A stretch of 64,000 bases of DNA, from assembly GCF_000429085.1 (NCBI RefSeq), contig NZ_KE386846.1, positions 1-64,000 on the forward strand, given 5' to 3'. The DNA comes from Streptomyces flavidovirens DSM 40150. GTDB lineage: Bacteria; Actinomycetota; Actinomycetes; Streptomycetales; Streptomycetaceae. The notes beneath the pieces are model-generated. The model had not been told where the DNA came from. It worked only from the letters and a program-made list of their open reading frames with translations, and did no database searches. Positions 40,716-50,758 of the stretch are shown here, one piece after another. Made by a program: the position numbers and the translations under genes. Each line of letters begins with the position of its first letter. Within the stretch, counting starts at the first letter, position 1.

Positions 40716-41873
40716 ATGAACCATTTGACGACGTCACTGGGCGAGTACGACCTCGTTCGCTTCCCCGAGGACCCCCGCGACAGGCTCCGCGCCTGGGACG
40801 CGGCCGACGAGTACCTGCTGCGGCACCTCGAAGGAACCGGCGACACTCCTCCGGCGGACCTGTCCGGCACCGTTGTCGTGGTCGGCGACCGCTGGGGCGC
40901 CCTGGCCACCGCGCTCGCCGGCTGCCGTCCCACGCAGGTCACCGACTCCTTCCTCGCCCAGCAGGCGACCCGGTTGAACCTGGAACGCAACGGGGCCGAC
41001 CCGTCGGCGGTGCGGCTCCTGTCCACCCGCGAAGCCCCGCCGGAGCGGATCGACGTACTCCTGATCCGCGTGCCCAAGAGCCTCGCGCTCCTTGAGGACC
41101 AGCTCCACCGGCTCGCCCCGCACGTCCACGCGGGCACCGTCGTCGTCGGCACGGGGATGACCAAGGAGATCCACACCTCTACGCTCAGGCTGTTCGAGCG
41201 GCTTCTCGGTACGACACGGACGTCACTGGCGGTGAAGAAGGCACGGCTCATCTTCTGTACGCCGGACCCGGACCTCGCCCGTGGCAGCGACCCGTGGCCG
41301 CGCAGTTACGCGCTGCCGTCCGACGTCGGTGTGGTGTCCGGCATCACCGTGACCAACCACGCCGGCATCTTCTGCGCCGAGCGCCTCGACATCGGCACGC
41401 GCTTCTTTCTGCGCCACCTCCCGCGGTCCCGCGGCCCCGAGCGCGTCGCGGACCTCGGGTGCGGCAACGGTGTGGTGGGTACGGCGGTCGCCCTGGCCAA
41501 CCCCGAGGCCGAGATCCTGTTCACCGACGAGTCGTTCCAGGCGGTGGCGTCGGCGGAGGCCACTTTCCGGGCGAACGCCGGGGCGGGGCGGAAGGCGGAG
41601 TTCCGCGTGGGCGACGGTCTGTCGGGTGTACCGGAGGGAACGGTGGACCTCGTACTGAACAACCCGCCGTTCCACAGCCACCAGGCGACGACGGACGCGA
41701 CGGCCCGGCGCATGTTCACCGGGGCGCGCGACGCGCTGCGGCCGGGTGGCGAGCTGTGGGTGATCGGCAACCGGCACCTCGGCTACCACGTGACACTGCG
41801 CCGGATCTTCGGCAACAGCGAACTGGTCGCGAGCGATCCGAAGTTCGTGGTCCTGCGGTCGGTGAAGCGGTAG
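40716..41873 (+). CDS. RsmC/RlmG-like rRNA guanine-N2 methyltransferase
   Basis: 385 residues. It has two tandem Rossmann-like domains as in RsmC and RlmG; the second (about 220-370) is active, with SAM motif VADLGCGNGVVGTAVA and catalytic motif NNPPFHSHQATTD (NPPF). The first (about 1-200) is a degenerate copy that binds RNA. E. coli relatives methylate G1207 of 16S or G1835 of 23S rRNA; which one applies here cannot be told. The ATG at 40716 gives full length. Confidence 0.87.
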   Translation: MNHLTTSLGEYDLVRFPEDPRDRLRAWDAADEYLLRHLEGTGDTPPADLSGTVVVVGDRWGALATALAGCRPTQVTDSFLAQQATRLNLERNGADPSAVRLLSTREAPPERIDVLLIRVPKSLALLEDQLHRLAPHVHAGTVVVGTGMTKEIHTSTLRLFERLLGTTRTSLAVKKARLIFCTPDPDLARGSDPWPRSYALPSDVGVVSGITVTNHAGIFCAERLDIGTRFFLRHLPRSRGPERVADLGCGNGVVGTAVALANPEAEILFTDESFQAVASAEATFRANAGAGRKAEFRVGDGLSGVPEGTVDLVLNNPPFHSHQATTDATARRMFTGARDALRPGGELWVIGNRHLGYHVTLRRIFGNSELVASDPKFVVLRSVKR

Positions 41874-41908
41874 CGACGCGGGACGGCGGTGGCCGCGCCG
41901 GCGGGCGG

Positions 41909-41941
41909 AGCCCCTGCGGGAACAAGCCTCCCGCAGGGGCT
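41909..41941. terminator. Bidirectional terminator hairpin
   Basis: A perfect 13-bp stem, AGCCCCTGCGGGA (41909-41921) with TCCCGCAGGGGCT (41929-41941), and a 7-nt loop. It lies between convergent genes and touches the MocR stop codon. Confidence 0.85.
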
Positions 41942-43380
41942 ACGACGTGCCCAGCAGGCCCTCGCACGCGCCGCGCAGCCGTCGTACGCCCTCCGTGATC
42001 TCCGCCGGCCCCGCCACCCCCGCGAAGCTCAGCCGGACGTGCCCCGCGGTCGGCTCCGCGCTGAAGTACGGGCGGCCGGGTGCGATCGCGACGCCCGCCC
42101 GCAGCGCCGCCGAGACCACGGCGTTCTCATCCACGCCGTCGGGCAGGCGCAGCCACAGGTGGTAGCCGCCCGCCGGGATGTGCGGGAGGGCGAGTTCGGG
42201 GAGGCCGAGGCGCAGGGCGGCGGACAGGGTGTCCCGGCGGCCCCGCAACTCCCCCGCGACCGTGCGCAGATGGCGCGGCCAGGCCGGGGAGCCGACCAGC
42301 TCCACCGCCGCCTCCTGGAGCGGCCGGGGCACGAAGAAGCTCTCGACCACCTGGATGGCGCGCAGCCGCTCCAGCACCGGGCCGCGCGCCGCCAGGGCGC
42401 ACACCCGGAAGCTGGGCGAGGTCGCCTTGGTGAGCGAGGAGACGTGAACGACGACGCCGTCGTGGTCGTCGGTGGCGAGCGGCCGGGGCAGCGGCCCGGC
42501 GTCGTCGTGGACGAGGCGCCGTACGAAGTCGTCCTCGATGACGAAGGCCCCGGCCTCGCGGGCGATGCGCAGCACCTCGGGGCGCCGCTCGGCGCAGAGC
42601 ACCGCGCCGGTCGGATTCTGGAAGAGCGGCTGGCAGACGAAGACGCGGGCGCCGGTGGCCCTGAAGGCCGCGGCGAGGAGTTCGGGGCGTACACCGTCGG
42701 AGTCCACCGGCACCGGCACCGGGCGCAGTCCCGCCGCCCGCGCGATCGCCAGCATGCCGGGGTACGTCGGCGACTCGACCAGGACCGGTGCGCCGGGCGG
42801 TGCGAGGGCGCGCAGGGCGGTCGTCAGCGCGTTCTGGCCACCGGCGGCGATGAGGACTTCGGCGGCCGTGATGGCGCCGCCGATCCCTCGTGCGAACCAT
42901 TCGCGCAGCTCGGGGATGCCGTCGGTGGGCGGCCGGCCCCAGGCGCCGGGGCGGCGGCCGGCCCTGGCGAGGGCGGCTGCCATGGCCCGCTCGGGCTGGA
43001 GGGAGGCGTGGAGGTAGCCGCTGTTGAACTCGATGACGCCGGGCGGCGGGGCGGCGAGCGTGACGAGGACGCCGGACGCGTCGACCGAGCGCGGTACGAG
43101 TTCGGTGGCGCCGTCGGCGCTCAGCGCGACCTCCTGCCATGAGGTGTCACCGGGCGCCGCCGTGTCCGTACGGGGCTGCGTGCGGAAGGCTCCCGCGCCG
43201 GGCCGGGTGACGACCAGGCCCTCGGCGGCGAGCTGGGCGAGGGCGCGGGCGACCGTCACCGGGCTCACGCGGTAGCGCTCGACCAGTGCGCGGCTCGACG
43301 GGAGCTTTCCACCTGGAGAGTAGTGGTTGAGTTCGCGCTTCAGCGCTTCTGCCAGTTCCATGACGCTGCTACGCTCATGC

Positions 43381-43382
<2 letters not shown>
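41940..43382 (-). CDS. MocR-type GntR regulator with aminotransferase domain
   Basis: 480 residues. The winged HTH (about 8-75; GGKLPSSRALVERYRVSPVTVARALAQL) is fused to an aminotransferase-like domain (about 110-475). PLP-site elements are present: NPTGAVLC, the lysine in SLTKATSPSFRV (about 315) and the C-terminal GGYHLWLRLP. MocR proteins sense PLP or an amine and control a nearby gene, here probably the divergent EamA transporter. The ATG at 43382 is chosen because TATTGT lies 8 nt before it with no ribosome-binding site. An internal ATG 21 bases on is the alternative. Confidence 0.87.
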
Positions 43383-44313
<931 letters not shown>

Positions 44314-44395
44314 ACGGCGCAGCGGCGAGGCGCCAACTCGGGCCCGCGGTCTTAGACTGGCCTTACGTAGAGCCGGCCACAGAAGGGCACTCCCG

Positions 44396-44599
44396 ATGCA
44401 AGCGAGCGTGGGCGACCAGCTGCTGGTGCACGGCAGGACCGTGGGCCACGAGGACAAGGTCGCGAAGATCGTCGAGGTGCTGGGTTCCGAGGGGAACCCG
44501 CCGTTCCGGGTGCGCTTCGACGACGGACACGAGGCGCTGGTCTCGCCGGGCCCCGACTCCGTCGTACGGCACACGGAGCACGGCGGAACACCGCAATAG
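44396..44599 (+). CDS. DUF1918 small protein
   Basis: 67 residues with the DUF1918 pattern: GDQLLVHGRTVGHEDKVAKIVEVLG (about 6-30) then PFRVRFDDGHEALVSPGPDS. It is a small beta-barrel-like actinobacterial protein of unknown function, sometimes near stress genes. The ATG at 44396 gives the standard N-terminus. It converges with the GH10-like gene over 11 bp. Confidence 0.88.
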   Translation: MQASVGDQLLVHGRTVGHEDKVAKIVEVLGSEGNPPFRVRFDDGHEALVSPGPDSVVRHTEHGGTPQ

Positions 44600-44610
44600 C
44601 CGCAGACCGG

Positions 44611-45858
44611 TCACCGGGGCGGCCGCACCCGGGCCGGGTAGTGGTCCGCCACCACCCGGTCCATCGCCCCGATGCGGTCGACCGCGACCTCCTTCGCCGA
44701 GAAGAAGACATGGCCGCGCACGTGTGGGTGGTCCTGGGCCAGGGTCAGATGGCGGGAGAGTTCGGCCGGGTCCTGCCAGGCCGCGGGCTGGGCCGGGTCT
44801 CCGGCCTTGTAGAGCGCCTCACCGGCGTAGAGGTCGACGCCGGTGCCGCGCACGGTCCGCGACCACCACGGCACCAGCTCCGCGTAGTCGGCGGCCTCGA
44901 AGCCGATGTGCCAGTAGAGCTGCGGCACGATGTAGTCGATCCAGCCCTCCTTCACCCACTTGCGGGTGTCGGCGTGCAGATCGTCGTACGTCTGCACCCC
45001 GGCCCGCGTCTGTGAGCCCAGCGGGTCGGTCGAGGCGTTGCGCCACACCCCGAAGGGGCTGATCCCGAAGCGGACCTTCTTGCCCGTCTTCCTGACCGCT
45101 TTGATGCGGTCGGCCGTCTCACTCACCAGCAGGTCGGTGTTGTCGCGCCGCCAGGCCGCCTTGTCGGGGAACCCCGTGCCGTAGCGGGCGTACGCCTCGT
45201 CGTCGTCGAAGTCCTGTCCTGCCACCGGATACGGGTAGAAGTAGTCGTCCCAGTGCACGGCGTCGATGTCGTAGCGCTCTACGGCGTCCAGCATGGCGTC
45301 CTGCACGAAGCGCCTGACCTCCGGAAGTCCGGGGTTGTAGTACAGCTTGCCGCCGTACGGCAGCACCCACTCCGGGTGCACGCGCGCCGGATGTGACTCC
45401 ACCAGCCGCGACGGGTCGGTGTGATTCGCGACTCGGTACGGGTTGAACCAGGCGTGCAGTTCGAGATCCCGCCGGTGCGCCTCCTCCACCGCCGTCCCCA
45501 GCGGGTCCCATCCCGGATCCCGGCCCTGTACGCCGGTGAGGTACTGGGACCAGGGCTCGTACGGCGAGGGCCACATCGCGTCGGCGGTCGGCCGCACCTG
45601 GAACATCACCGCGTTCAGCCTGCGCCGTACCGCCGTGTCCAGATGGGCCAGCAGTTCGGCCTTCTGCTGGTCGGCGGTCAGGCCGGCCCTGGAGGGCCAG
45701 TCGCGGTTGGCGACGCTCGCCAGCCACATCCCCCGCATCTCGCGCTTCGAGGGCCTGCGCCGCCGCGCGGGGACGGCCGCCGCGTCCCCGGTGACCGCCA
45801 GCACGGACAGCGCTCCGGCCGCAGCCGCCAACAACCCTCTTCGACCGATCTGACCCAT
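44611..45858 (-). CDS. Secreted GH10-like glycosyl hydrolase (DUF187/GHL10)
   Basis: 415 residues. It has a Tat-like signal (GRRGLLAAAAGAL, cleavage near 28-33). The domain begins at EMRGMWLASVANRDWPS and has the GHL10 features LNAVMFQVRPTADAMWPSPY, LELHAWFNPYRV and the acid cluster AVHWDDYFYPYPV, with KVRFGISPFGVWRN further on. The family is linked to cell-wall polysaccharide or peptidoglycan breakdown. ATG 45858 has AAGGGG about 9 nt upstream. It is divergent from hbd. Confidence 0.88.
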   Translation of the reverse strand: MGQIGRRGLLAAAAGALSVLAVTGDAAAVPARRRRPSKREMRGMWLASVANRDWPSRAGLTADQQKAELLAHLDTAVRRRLNAVMFQVRPTADAMWPSPYEPWSQYLTGVQGRDPGWDPLGTAVEEAHRRDLELHAWFNPYRVANHTDPSRLVESHPARVHPEWVLPYGGKLYYNPGLPEVRRFVQDAMLDAVERYDIDAVHWDDYFYPYPVAGQDFDDDEAYARYGTGFPDKAAWRRDNTDLLVSETADRIKAVRKTGKKVRFGISPFGVWRNASTDPLGSQTRAGVQTYDDLHADTRKWVKEGWIDYIVPQLYWHIGFEAADYAELVPWWSRTVRGTGVDLYAGEALYKAGDPAQPAAWQDPAELSRHLTLAQDHPHVRGHVFFSAKEVAVDRIGAMDRVVADHYPARVRPPR

Positions 45859-46017
45859 ATGTCGCCCCTTACTAGGTGCATACGTCCCGTCGTATCCGCA
45901 GAGCATGCCCGCCCCGCCCCCTCACGCACACGTAGGTCCGGAGTAACGTCGGGGCCGAGGCGGGCACCGGTCACGAGCCGGGGGCCTGCCGAACTGTTGA
46001 TCAGCGAAAGGCACGAT

Positions 46018-46890
46018 GTGACGGACTCCATGGCGGATGTGCAGCGCGTCGGAGTAGTGGGCTGCGGCCAGATGGGCGCAGGCATTGCCGAGGTGTGTGC
46101 CCGCAGCGGCCTCGAGGTGAAGGTCGCCGAGACCACGGGCGAGGCCCTGGAGATCGGCCGCACCCGGCTCTACAACTCCCTCTCGAAGGCCGCCGAGCGC
46201 GGCAAGATCACCGAGGAGGAGCGCGACGAGACGCTCGCCCGTCTCAGCTTCACGACCGACCTCGGCGAGTTCGCGGACCGCGACCTCGTCATCGAGGCCG
46301 TCGTCGAGAACGAATCGATCAAGACGGAGATCTTCCAGGTCCTCGACCAGGTCGTGACCCGCCGGGACGCGATTCTCGCCTCCAACACCTCCTCGATCCC
46401 GCTGGTGAAGCTGGCCGTCGCGACCTCCCGCCCGGACCAGGTCATCGGCATCCACTTCTTCAACCCGGCCCCGGTGCAGAAGCTCGTCGAGCTGATCCCT
46501 GCGCTGACCACTTCCGAGGAGACCATCAAGCGCGCCGAGGGCGTGGTGCAGAACGTGCTGGGCAAGCACGCGATCCGCGCCCAGGACCGCTCGGGCTTTG
46601 TCGTCAACGCGCTCCTCATCCCGTACCTCCTCTCGGCGATCCGGATGTTCGAGTCCGGCATCGCGAGCCGCGAGGACATCGACAACGGCATGGAGCTGGG
46701 CTGCGCCCACCCGATGGGCCCGCTCAAGCTCGCGGACCTCATCGGCCTGGACACGGTCGCCTCGGTCGCCGACTCGATGTACGCCGAGTTCAAGGAGCCG
46801 CTGTACGCCGCTCCCCCGCTGCTCCAGCGGATGGTGGACGCGGGCAGGCTGGGACGTAAGACGGGATCCGGTTTCTACCCGTACTCCTGA
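46018..46890 (+). CDS. 3-hydroxybutyryl-CoA dehydrogenase
   Basis: 290 residues. The NAD motif GVVGCGQMGAGIAEV (about 11-25) and VIEAVVENESIK are present. The catalytic His is in IGIHFFNPAPVQKLVEL (about 145) and the C-terminal dimer domain has SGFVVNALLIPYLLSAIRMFE. It interconverts acetoacetyl-CoA and 3-hydroxybutyryl-CoA, feeding ethylmalonyl-CoA or polyketide extender supply in Streptomyces. GTG 46018 (MTDSMADVQ) has AAAGG 7 nt upstream; an ATG 12 bases later is the alternative. Confidence 0.93.
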   Translation: MTDSMADVQRVGVVGCGQMGAGIAEVCARSGLEVKVAETTGEALEIGRTRLYNSLSKAAERGKITEEERDETLARLSFTTDLGEFADRDLVIEAVVENESIKTEIFQVLDQVVTRRDAILASNTSSIPLVKLAVATSRPDQVIGIHFFNPAPVQKLVELIPALTTSEETIKRAEGVVQNVLGKHAIRAQDRSGFVVNALLIPYLLSAIRMFESGIASREDIDNGMELGCAHPMGPLKLADLIGLDTVASVADSMYAEFKEPLYAAPPLLQRMVDAGRLGRKTGSGFYPYS

Positions 46891-46917
46891 GCCCTGCTGA
46901 GCCGCGATTCGCACGGA

Positions 46918-46951
46918 GTGTGCGGGGCGTACACGCATATGCCCCGCACAC
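46918..46951 (+). terminator. Hairpin terminator after hbd
   Basis: GTGTGCGGGGC (46918-46928) pairs with GCCCCGCACAC (46941-46951), an 11-bp stem with a 12-nt loop, 28 bp after the dehydrogenase stop. Confidence 0.8.
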
Positions 46952-47037
46952 ACGCTCCCGCCATGGCCACAGGGCGAGTTGGCTCTGTGGCACATGCACG
47001 AGGCCGTCGGACGGCCCTGTTGAAAAAGGAGCGGACC

Positions 47038-47295
47038 GTGAGTATCGACACCGATCAGACCGTGGTCGTCGAGGAGTACGCCGAGTTACGTCGCTGCCTC
47101 GACGTGGGGCTCACCAGGATCGACGGACATCTGGCGCTGCTGGCCCACCGGGGCGACCAGGCCGACAGCGACCTGGCCGGCCTGGCCGCGCGGGTGACGG
47201 CCCTGGAGCAGAACCGATGGCCGCTGCCGGCCATCTCGGCACTCACCGCGGCCGGAGCGCTCGCGGTGACCGTCTGGCAGGCCGTCGGCCGCTAG
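47038..47295 (+). CDS. Small coiled-coil protein with C-terminal membrane helix
   Basis: 85 residues. An acidic N-terminus (residues 1-15) is followed by a helix with heptad-like leucines (LRRCLDVGLTRIDGHLALLAHRG, about 18-40) and one membrane helix (about 62-82). The GTG at 47038 has AAAAAGGAG 6-7 nt upstream. The topology, coil then membrane tail, resembles phage holin-associated or XhlA-like proteins, but no phage genes are near. Function is unknown. It overlaps the convergent Nudix gene end by 4 bp. Confidence 0.6.
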   Translation: MSIDTDQTVVVEEYAELRRCLDVGLTRIDGHLALLAHRGDQADSDLAGLAARVTALEQNRWPLPAISALTAAGALAVTVWQAVGR

Positions 47296-47822
47296 CCGAG
47301 CCGCAGGTGGTGGAGCATCAGCAGCCCGGCCGCCATGTTGGCGGCCGGGACTTCACCGCGGGCCACCATCTCGGGTACCAGTTTGAGCGGGACCCACTCG
47401 CGCCGTGAGGACTCGAAGTCGTCCTCGGGATGGCCGGTGTACGTCGCCTCCGTGGCCCAGTAGAGGTGGTGCCGGGCGTCGGTGAGGCCGTTGGACGGCT
47501 CGACGGTGAGGAGGTGGCGCAGCGGCCCGGGCCGCCAGCCGGTCTCCTCCTCCATCTCGCGGGCCGCGGCCGTCTCGACGTCCTCGCCGTCCTCGACCAC
47601 TCCCGCGGCGAGCTCCCAGCCCCAGCTGTCGGTGATGAAGCGGTGCCTCCAGAGCATCAGCACCTCGTTGGCCTCGTTGACGACCGTCGCCACGGCCACC
47701 GGCCGCAGCCGTATGACGAAGTGGTCGAGGTGCCGGCCGTCGGGGAGTTCGACGTCCGCGAGGTTGATCCGGAACCAGGGGTTCTTGTACACAGTCTGTT
47801 CGCTTAAGTTCGTCCACTGCAC
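47292..47822 (-). CDS. Nudix hydrolase
   Basis: 176 residues. The Nudix box is complete: GVVEDGEDVETAAAREMEEETGW (about 75-97), following GxxxxxExxxxxxxREUxEExGU. It would hydrolyse a nucleoside diphosphate linked to another group; the substrate (ADP-ribose, NADH or similar) is unknown. GTG 47822 (MQWTNLSEQTVY) is preferred because GGAAGG lies 10 nt upstream; a TTG at 47843 would place that site inside the gene. Confidence 0.88.
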   Translation of the reverse strand: MQWTNLSEQTVYKNPWFRINLADVELPDGRHLDHFVIRLRPVAVATVVNEANEVLMLWRHRFITDSWGWELAAGVVEDGEDVETAAAREMEEETGWRPGPLRHLLTVEPSNGLTDARHHLYWATEATYTGHPEDDFESSRREWVPLKLVPEMVARGEVPAANMAAGLLMLHHLRLG

Positions 47823-47873
47823 TGTTTTGCCACCTTCCGACAAGTAGGTGGCAACATCGCAGCAGGAGGACGG

Positions 47874-49214
47874 TCAGAGCGGAACGCGCAAAGCCCCGTC
47901 GATCAGCTCGGCCGCCTCTTCGGCGCCGGCGCACCCGCTTGCCACCAGGTGCTCGCGGACCGCCCGCAGGCGGTCGCGCATCCGCTGCGACTCCATCCCC
48001 TGGGCGCGCTGCGCCATCTCCGTGGCGATCTCCACCGCCCGGTCGGCCTTGCCCTGCCGCAGCTCGATGTGGGTGAGCATGGCGAGCCGGTGCACGCGGC
48101 CCCTGTCGTGCGCGGGTGAGCCGACCGCCGCGTCCGCGTGCTCACGCGCGGCGGGCAGATCCCCGAGGCTCAGCAGAGCCTCGGCCACTTGTACGTTCAC
48201 CAGCCCCGGCTGTACGTACCCCGTCTCGTCCGGCTCGCTGCCCGGTCTGATGGAATCCGCCTCGGATTCCGCACGCCGGATGCAGGACAACGCTCCCTTG
48301 CTGTCGCCGAGATGGGCGTACGCCTTGGCCTGCATCGCGTGCAGGTCGGCGGCCAGCGCCGGGGTGATCTGCGTACCCGCCGTGCGCAGGGCCGCCTCCG
48401 CGAAGGCCACCGCCTGCCGGTATTCGGCCATGAACAGCGACTGGTTGACCAGCAGCGCGATGATGTACGCGCCGAGCCCGCGGTCCCCGCTGGCCTTCGC
48501 GAGCCGCAGGGCCTGGTGGAAGTACCGCTGGGCGAGCCCCTGGGCGTCCGAGTCGTACGCGCAGATGCCCGCCACCGCCACCAGGCCGCCCGTGGCCCGG
48601 TGCAGGTGGCGGCCCATGGCGTTGGAGTAACTGCCGCGCAGCAGAGGGGCGGTCTCGGCGTTGAGGAAGCCGACGACCCGCGCCCGGGTCGCGACGCCGC
48701 CCGCCTTGCGGTACATCAGCTCGTAGTGCGCCCTGGCGGCGCGCAGCATCTGTATGTCGGCGACGCTGACGCGCGTCTGTCCCTTGCGCGAGACGTCCGC
48801 GTCCTCCGGCGGGTTCTCCCACTCCCACACGGGCATCACCGCCGGCGTCCCGGTCACCGCCGGGGCGCCGAGGATGTGCGGCCGCTGCTGCTCGTCGGAG
48901 CGCCACAACGCGGTGGCCCGTTCCACGAAGCCCGTGAGCGGGGAGCCGTGCGGCATGGCCGCCTCGCCCGGCTGGCCGAACCCGATGTCGTCCAGCGTTA
49001 TGGGCCGGTGCAGCCGGGCCGCGAGCACTTCGCAGATCAGATCGGGCACCTGGCCGCGCGGCCGCTGGCCCTTCAACCACCGTGCGACGGCGGTGTGTTC
49101 GTACCTCAGCGCGAGACCTCTCACGCTGCCCGCCTGGTTCACATGGGCGGCGAGGCCGGCGTGGGAGATGCCCGCCTCGTCGAGCAGGGCGTCGAGCAGG
49201 GTATTCGGCTGCAT
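47874..49214 (-). CDS. NsdA-like TPR regulatory protein
   Basis: 446 residues. The N-terminus (1-80) carries an HTH-like region; the rest (about 140-440) is helical repeats of TPR type (for example QSLFMAEYRQAVAFAEAALRTAG, MQAKAYAHLGDSKGALSCIRRAE, LSLGDLPAAREHADAAVG). The length and arrangement match the NsdA/NsdB group of Streptomyces regulators that repress sporulation and antibiotic production. I infer that function from family likeness only. It is upstream of a Nudix hydrolase and downstream of a SpoIIE phosphatase. The 271 bp before it (49215-49485) hold no gene that I can see. Confidence 0.7.
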   Translation of the reverse strand: MQPNTLLDALLDEAGISHAGLAAHVNQAGSVRGLALRYEHTAVARWLKGQRPRGQVPDLICEVLAARLHRPITLDDIGFGQPGEAAMPHGSPLTGFVERATALWRSDEQQRPHILGAPAVTGTPAVMPVWEWENPPEDADVSRKGQTRVSVADIQMLRAARAHYELMYRKAGGVATRARVVGFLNAETAPLLRGSYSNAMGRHLHRATGGLVAVAGICAYDSDAQGLAQRYFHQALRLAKASGDRGLGAYIIALLVNQSLFMAEYRQAVAFAEAALRTAGTQITPALAADLHAMQAKAYAHLGDSKGALSCIRRAESEADSIRPGSEPDETGYVQPGLVNVQVAEALLSLGDLPAAREHADAAVGSPAHDRGRVHRLAMLTHIELRQGKADRAVEIATEMAQRAQGMESQRMRDRLRAVREHLVASGCAGAEEAAELIDGALRVPL

Positions 49215-49485
49215 GGCCTCTCCGGTGGCTCGGTGGAGTCAGCGTAGTGGAGGTTGTTTCACACGGGGTGTGAACGGAGTGCCCGCGTTCGTGCCCCGCG
49301 TGCTCTGCCGCACCCCACCCCTGGTCCGATTGACTTCACTTCGCCTCTCCAAGAGGTGGCCGGGCCGCCGGCTCCCCCTCGTACAGTGCGGCGGCCCGTT
49401 CCCGCACCGTCCGCCCTGCCGGTCTGCCCGACACTCCGCGGCAGGGCGGACGGAGCCCGTACAGCGGTTTTGGAGCGACGGCCGG

Positions 49486-50574
49486 TCACCGATGGGAGGA
49501 TTCCGCGCACGAGCGGCGCAGTCCCTGATCCCCGGGCTGCGCCGGCAGGCGCCTGCGGTCGTTGCGCAGGACGAGCAGCGCGACGTCGTCGGTGAGCCGC
49601 CCGCCCGTGTGCCGCAGCAGCGCCGTGTGAACGCGCTGCACCACCACGGCCGGTGAGACCGGCGAGCCCAGCGCCGCGGCCTCGGTGAGGGCACGTCGCA
49701 GGCAGAAGAACTCCCCGGCGGCGTTCCTGGCGTCCTCCGCCCCGTCGGTGTGCAGGACGAGGGTCTCGCCGGGAAGCAGGCGCGTGCACCGGCGGGCGGA
49801 CAGGCCGCCGGGCAGCGGGAACATGCCGAGCGGCGGCAGCACGTCCCCGCCCGCGATCGGCTCGGCGGCGCCGCGCAGCCGGTAGGGCCACGGGTGGCCG
49901 CAGTTGAGTGCCAGTACCTCCCCGTCCTCATGGATCTCCAGCAGCAGTACGGTGACGAACTCCTCGGCCAGCGGGTTGTCGGGGTCCGTACCGCTCACCG
50001 ACGGGTGCTCGGACCGCGACCTCTCCCGCAGATGCCGGTGCAGCGCCCGCTCCAGCTTCCGCATGACACCCGCGAGTTCGGCCTCGTCGTGCGCCGCCTC
50101 CCGGAAACTGCCGAGCAGGGCGGCCACCGCTCCGATGGCGGCGAGCCCATGCCCCCGTACGTCACCGATGACGACCCGCACCCCGTGCACGGTGGCCACA
50201 GCCTCGTACAGATCGCCGCCGACCGTCGCCCCGCGGCTCACGGACAGCTGTCCCGCGGCGAGGGCGAGTCCGTCGAGCCGGGCCGGCAGCGGCCGCAGCA
50301 GCACCTGCTGGGCGGCGCGCGCGATCTCGCGGGTCCGGCGCAACTCCCGCACGGGGCCCAGCCGTACGCTGGTCAGCAGATACGCGACCAGGGCGAGGAA
50401 GGCCGCGCACGTCACGAAGCGGGGCGCCATCCCGTCGTGGGAGTCGAACGGGCAGACCAGCTCCCAGGCCGTCGCGGCGACGAGCCAGACGGCGGGCAGC
50501 CCGAAGACAAGGGCACGCCGCGCATGAGGAACGCACGCGCGCCGCACGCCCCGCCAGGTTGTTGTACGGATCAT
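49486..50574 (-). CDS. Membrane-bound SpoIIE-type PP2C phosphatase
   Basis: 362 residues. Two membrane helices (about 22-42 and 55-72) are followed by a linker with REIARAAQQVLLRPLP and the SpoIIE domain (about 110-340). Metal-binding motifs are GGDLYEAVA, IGDVRGHG, LHTDGAEDAR and LTDDVALLVL. Such phosphatases act on anti-anti-sigma factors in partner-switching systems. No RsbV/RsbW pair lies next to it. ATG 50574 is near the end of the promoter region. Confidence 0.9.
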   Translation of the reverse strand: MIRTTTWRGVRRACVPHARRALVFGLPAVWLVAATAWELVCPFDSHDGMAPRFVTCAAFLALVAYLLTSVRLGPVRELRRTREIARAAQQVLLRPLPARLDGLALAAGQLSVSRGATVGGDLYEAVATVHGVRVVIGDVRGHGLAAIGAVAALLGSFREAAHDEAELAGVMRKLERALHRHLRERSRSEHPSVSGTDPDNPLAEEFVTVLLLEIHEDGEVLALNCGHPWPYRLRGAAEPIAGGDVLPPLGMFPLPGGLSARRCTRLLPGETLVLHTDGAEDARNAAGEFFCLRRALTEAAALGSPVSPAVVVQRVHTALLRHTGGRLTDDVALLVLRNDRRRLPAQPGDQGLRRSCAESSHR

Positions 50575-50702
50575 CCCGACGGCCCCCTAGGCCCTGGCCC
50601 TGTACGACGCTGCCTGTACGACGCTGGCCCTCGTCGGCCGGAATGATTGTGTCGACGGTACGTACCTGTTTGCCTACCTCATCCCCACTTCTCACCCGAA
50701 TG

Positions 50703-50742
50703 AGTGAGGGGCGCGCCCGTGACTCCGGACACGCCCCTCACT
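50703..50742 (-). terminator. Hairpin terminator of pheS-pheT
   Basis: AGTGAGGGGCG (50703-50713) pairs with CGCCCCTCACT (50732-50742), 11 bp with an 18-nt loop, 17 bp downstream of the pheT stop. Confidence 0.8.
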
Positions 50743-50758
50743 ACCGCTTCACCAGGTG

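Noticed and set aside
40242..40737. Minus-strand frames opposite 40242-40737
   Set aside because: They overlap the SIMPL-like and small membrane genes, have poor codon bias and no domain.
46920..47408. Longer plus-strand frame over the small coiled-coil gene
   Set aside because: It is in another frame, runs through the terminator hairpin and into the Nudix gene; the GTG at 47038 has a clear AAAAAGGAG site.
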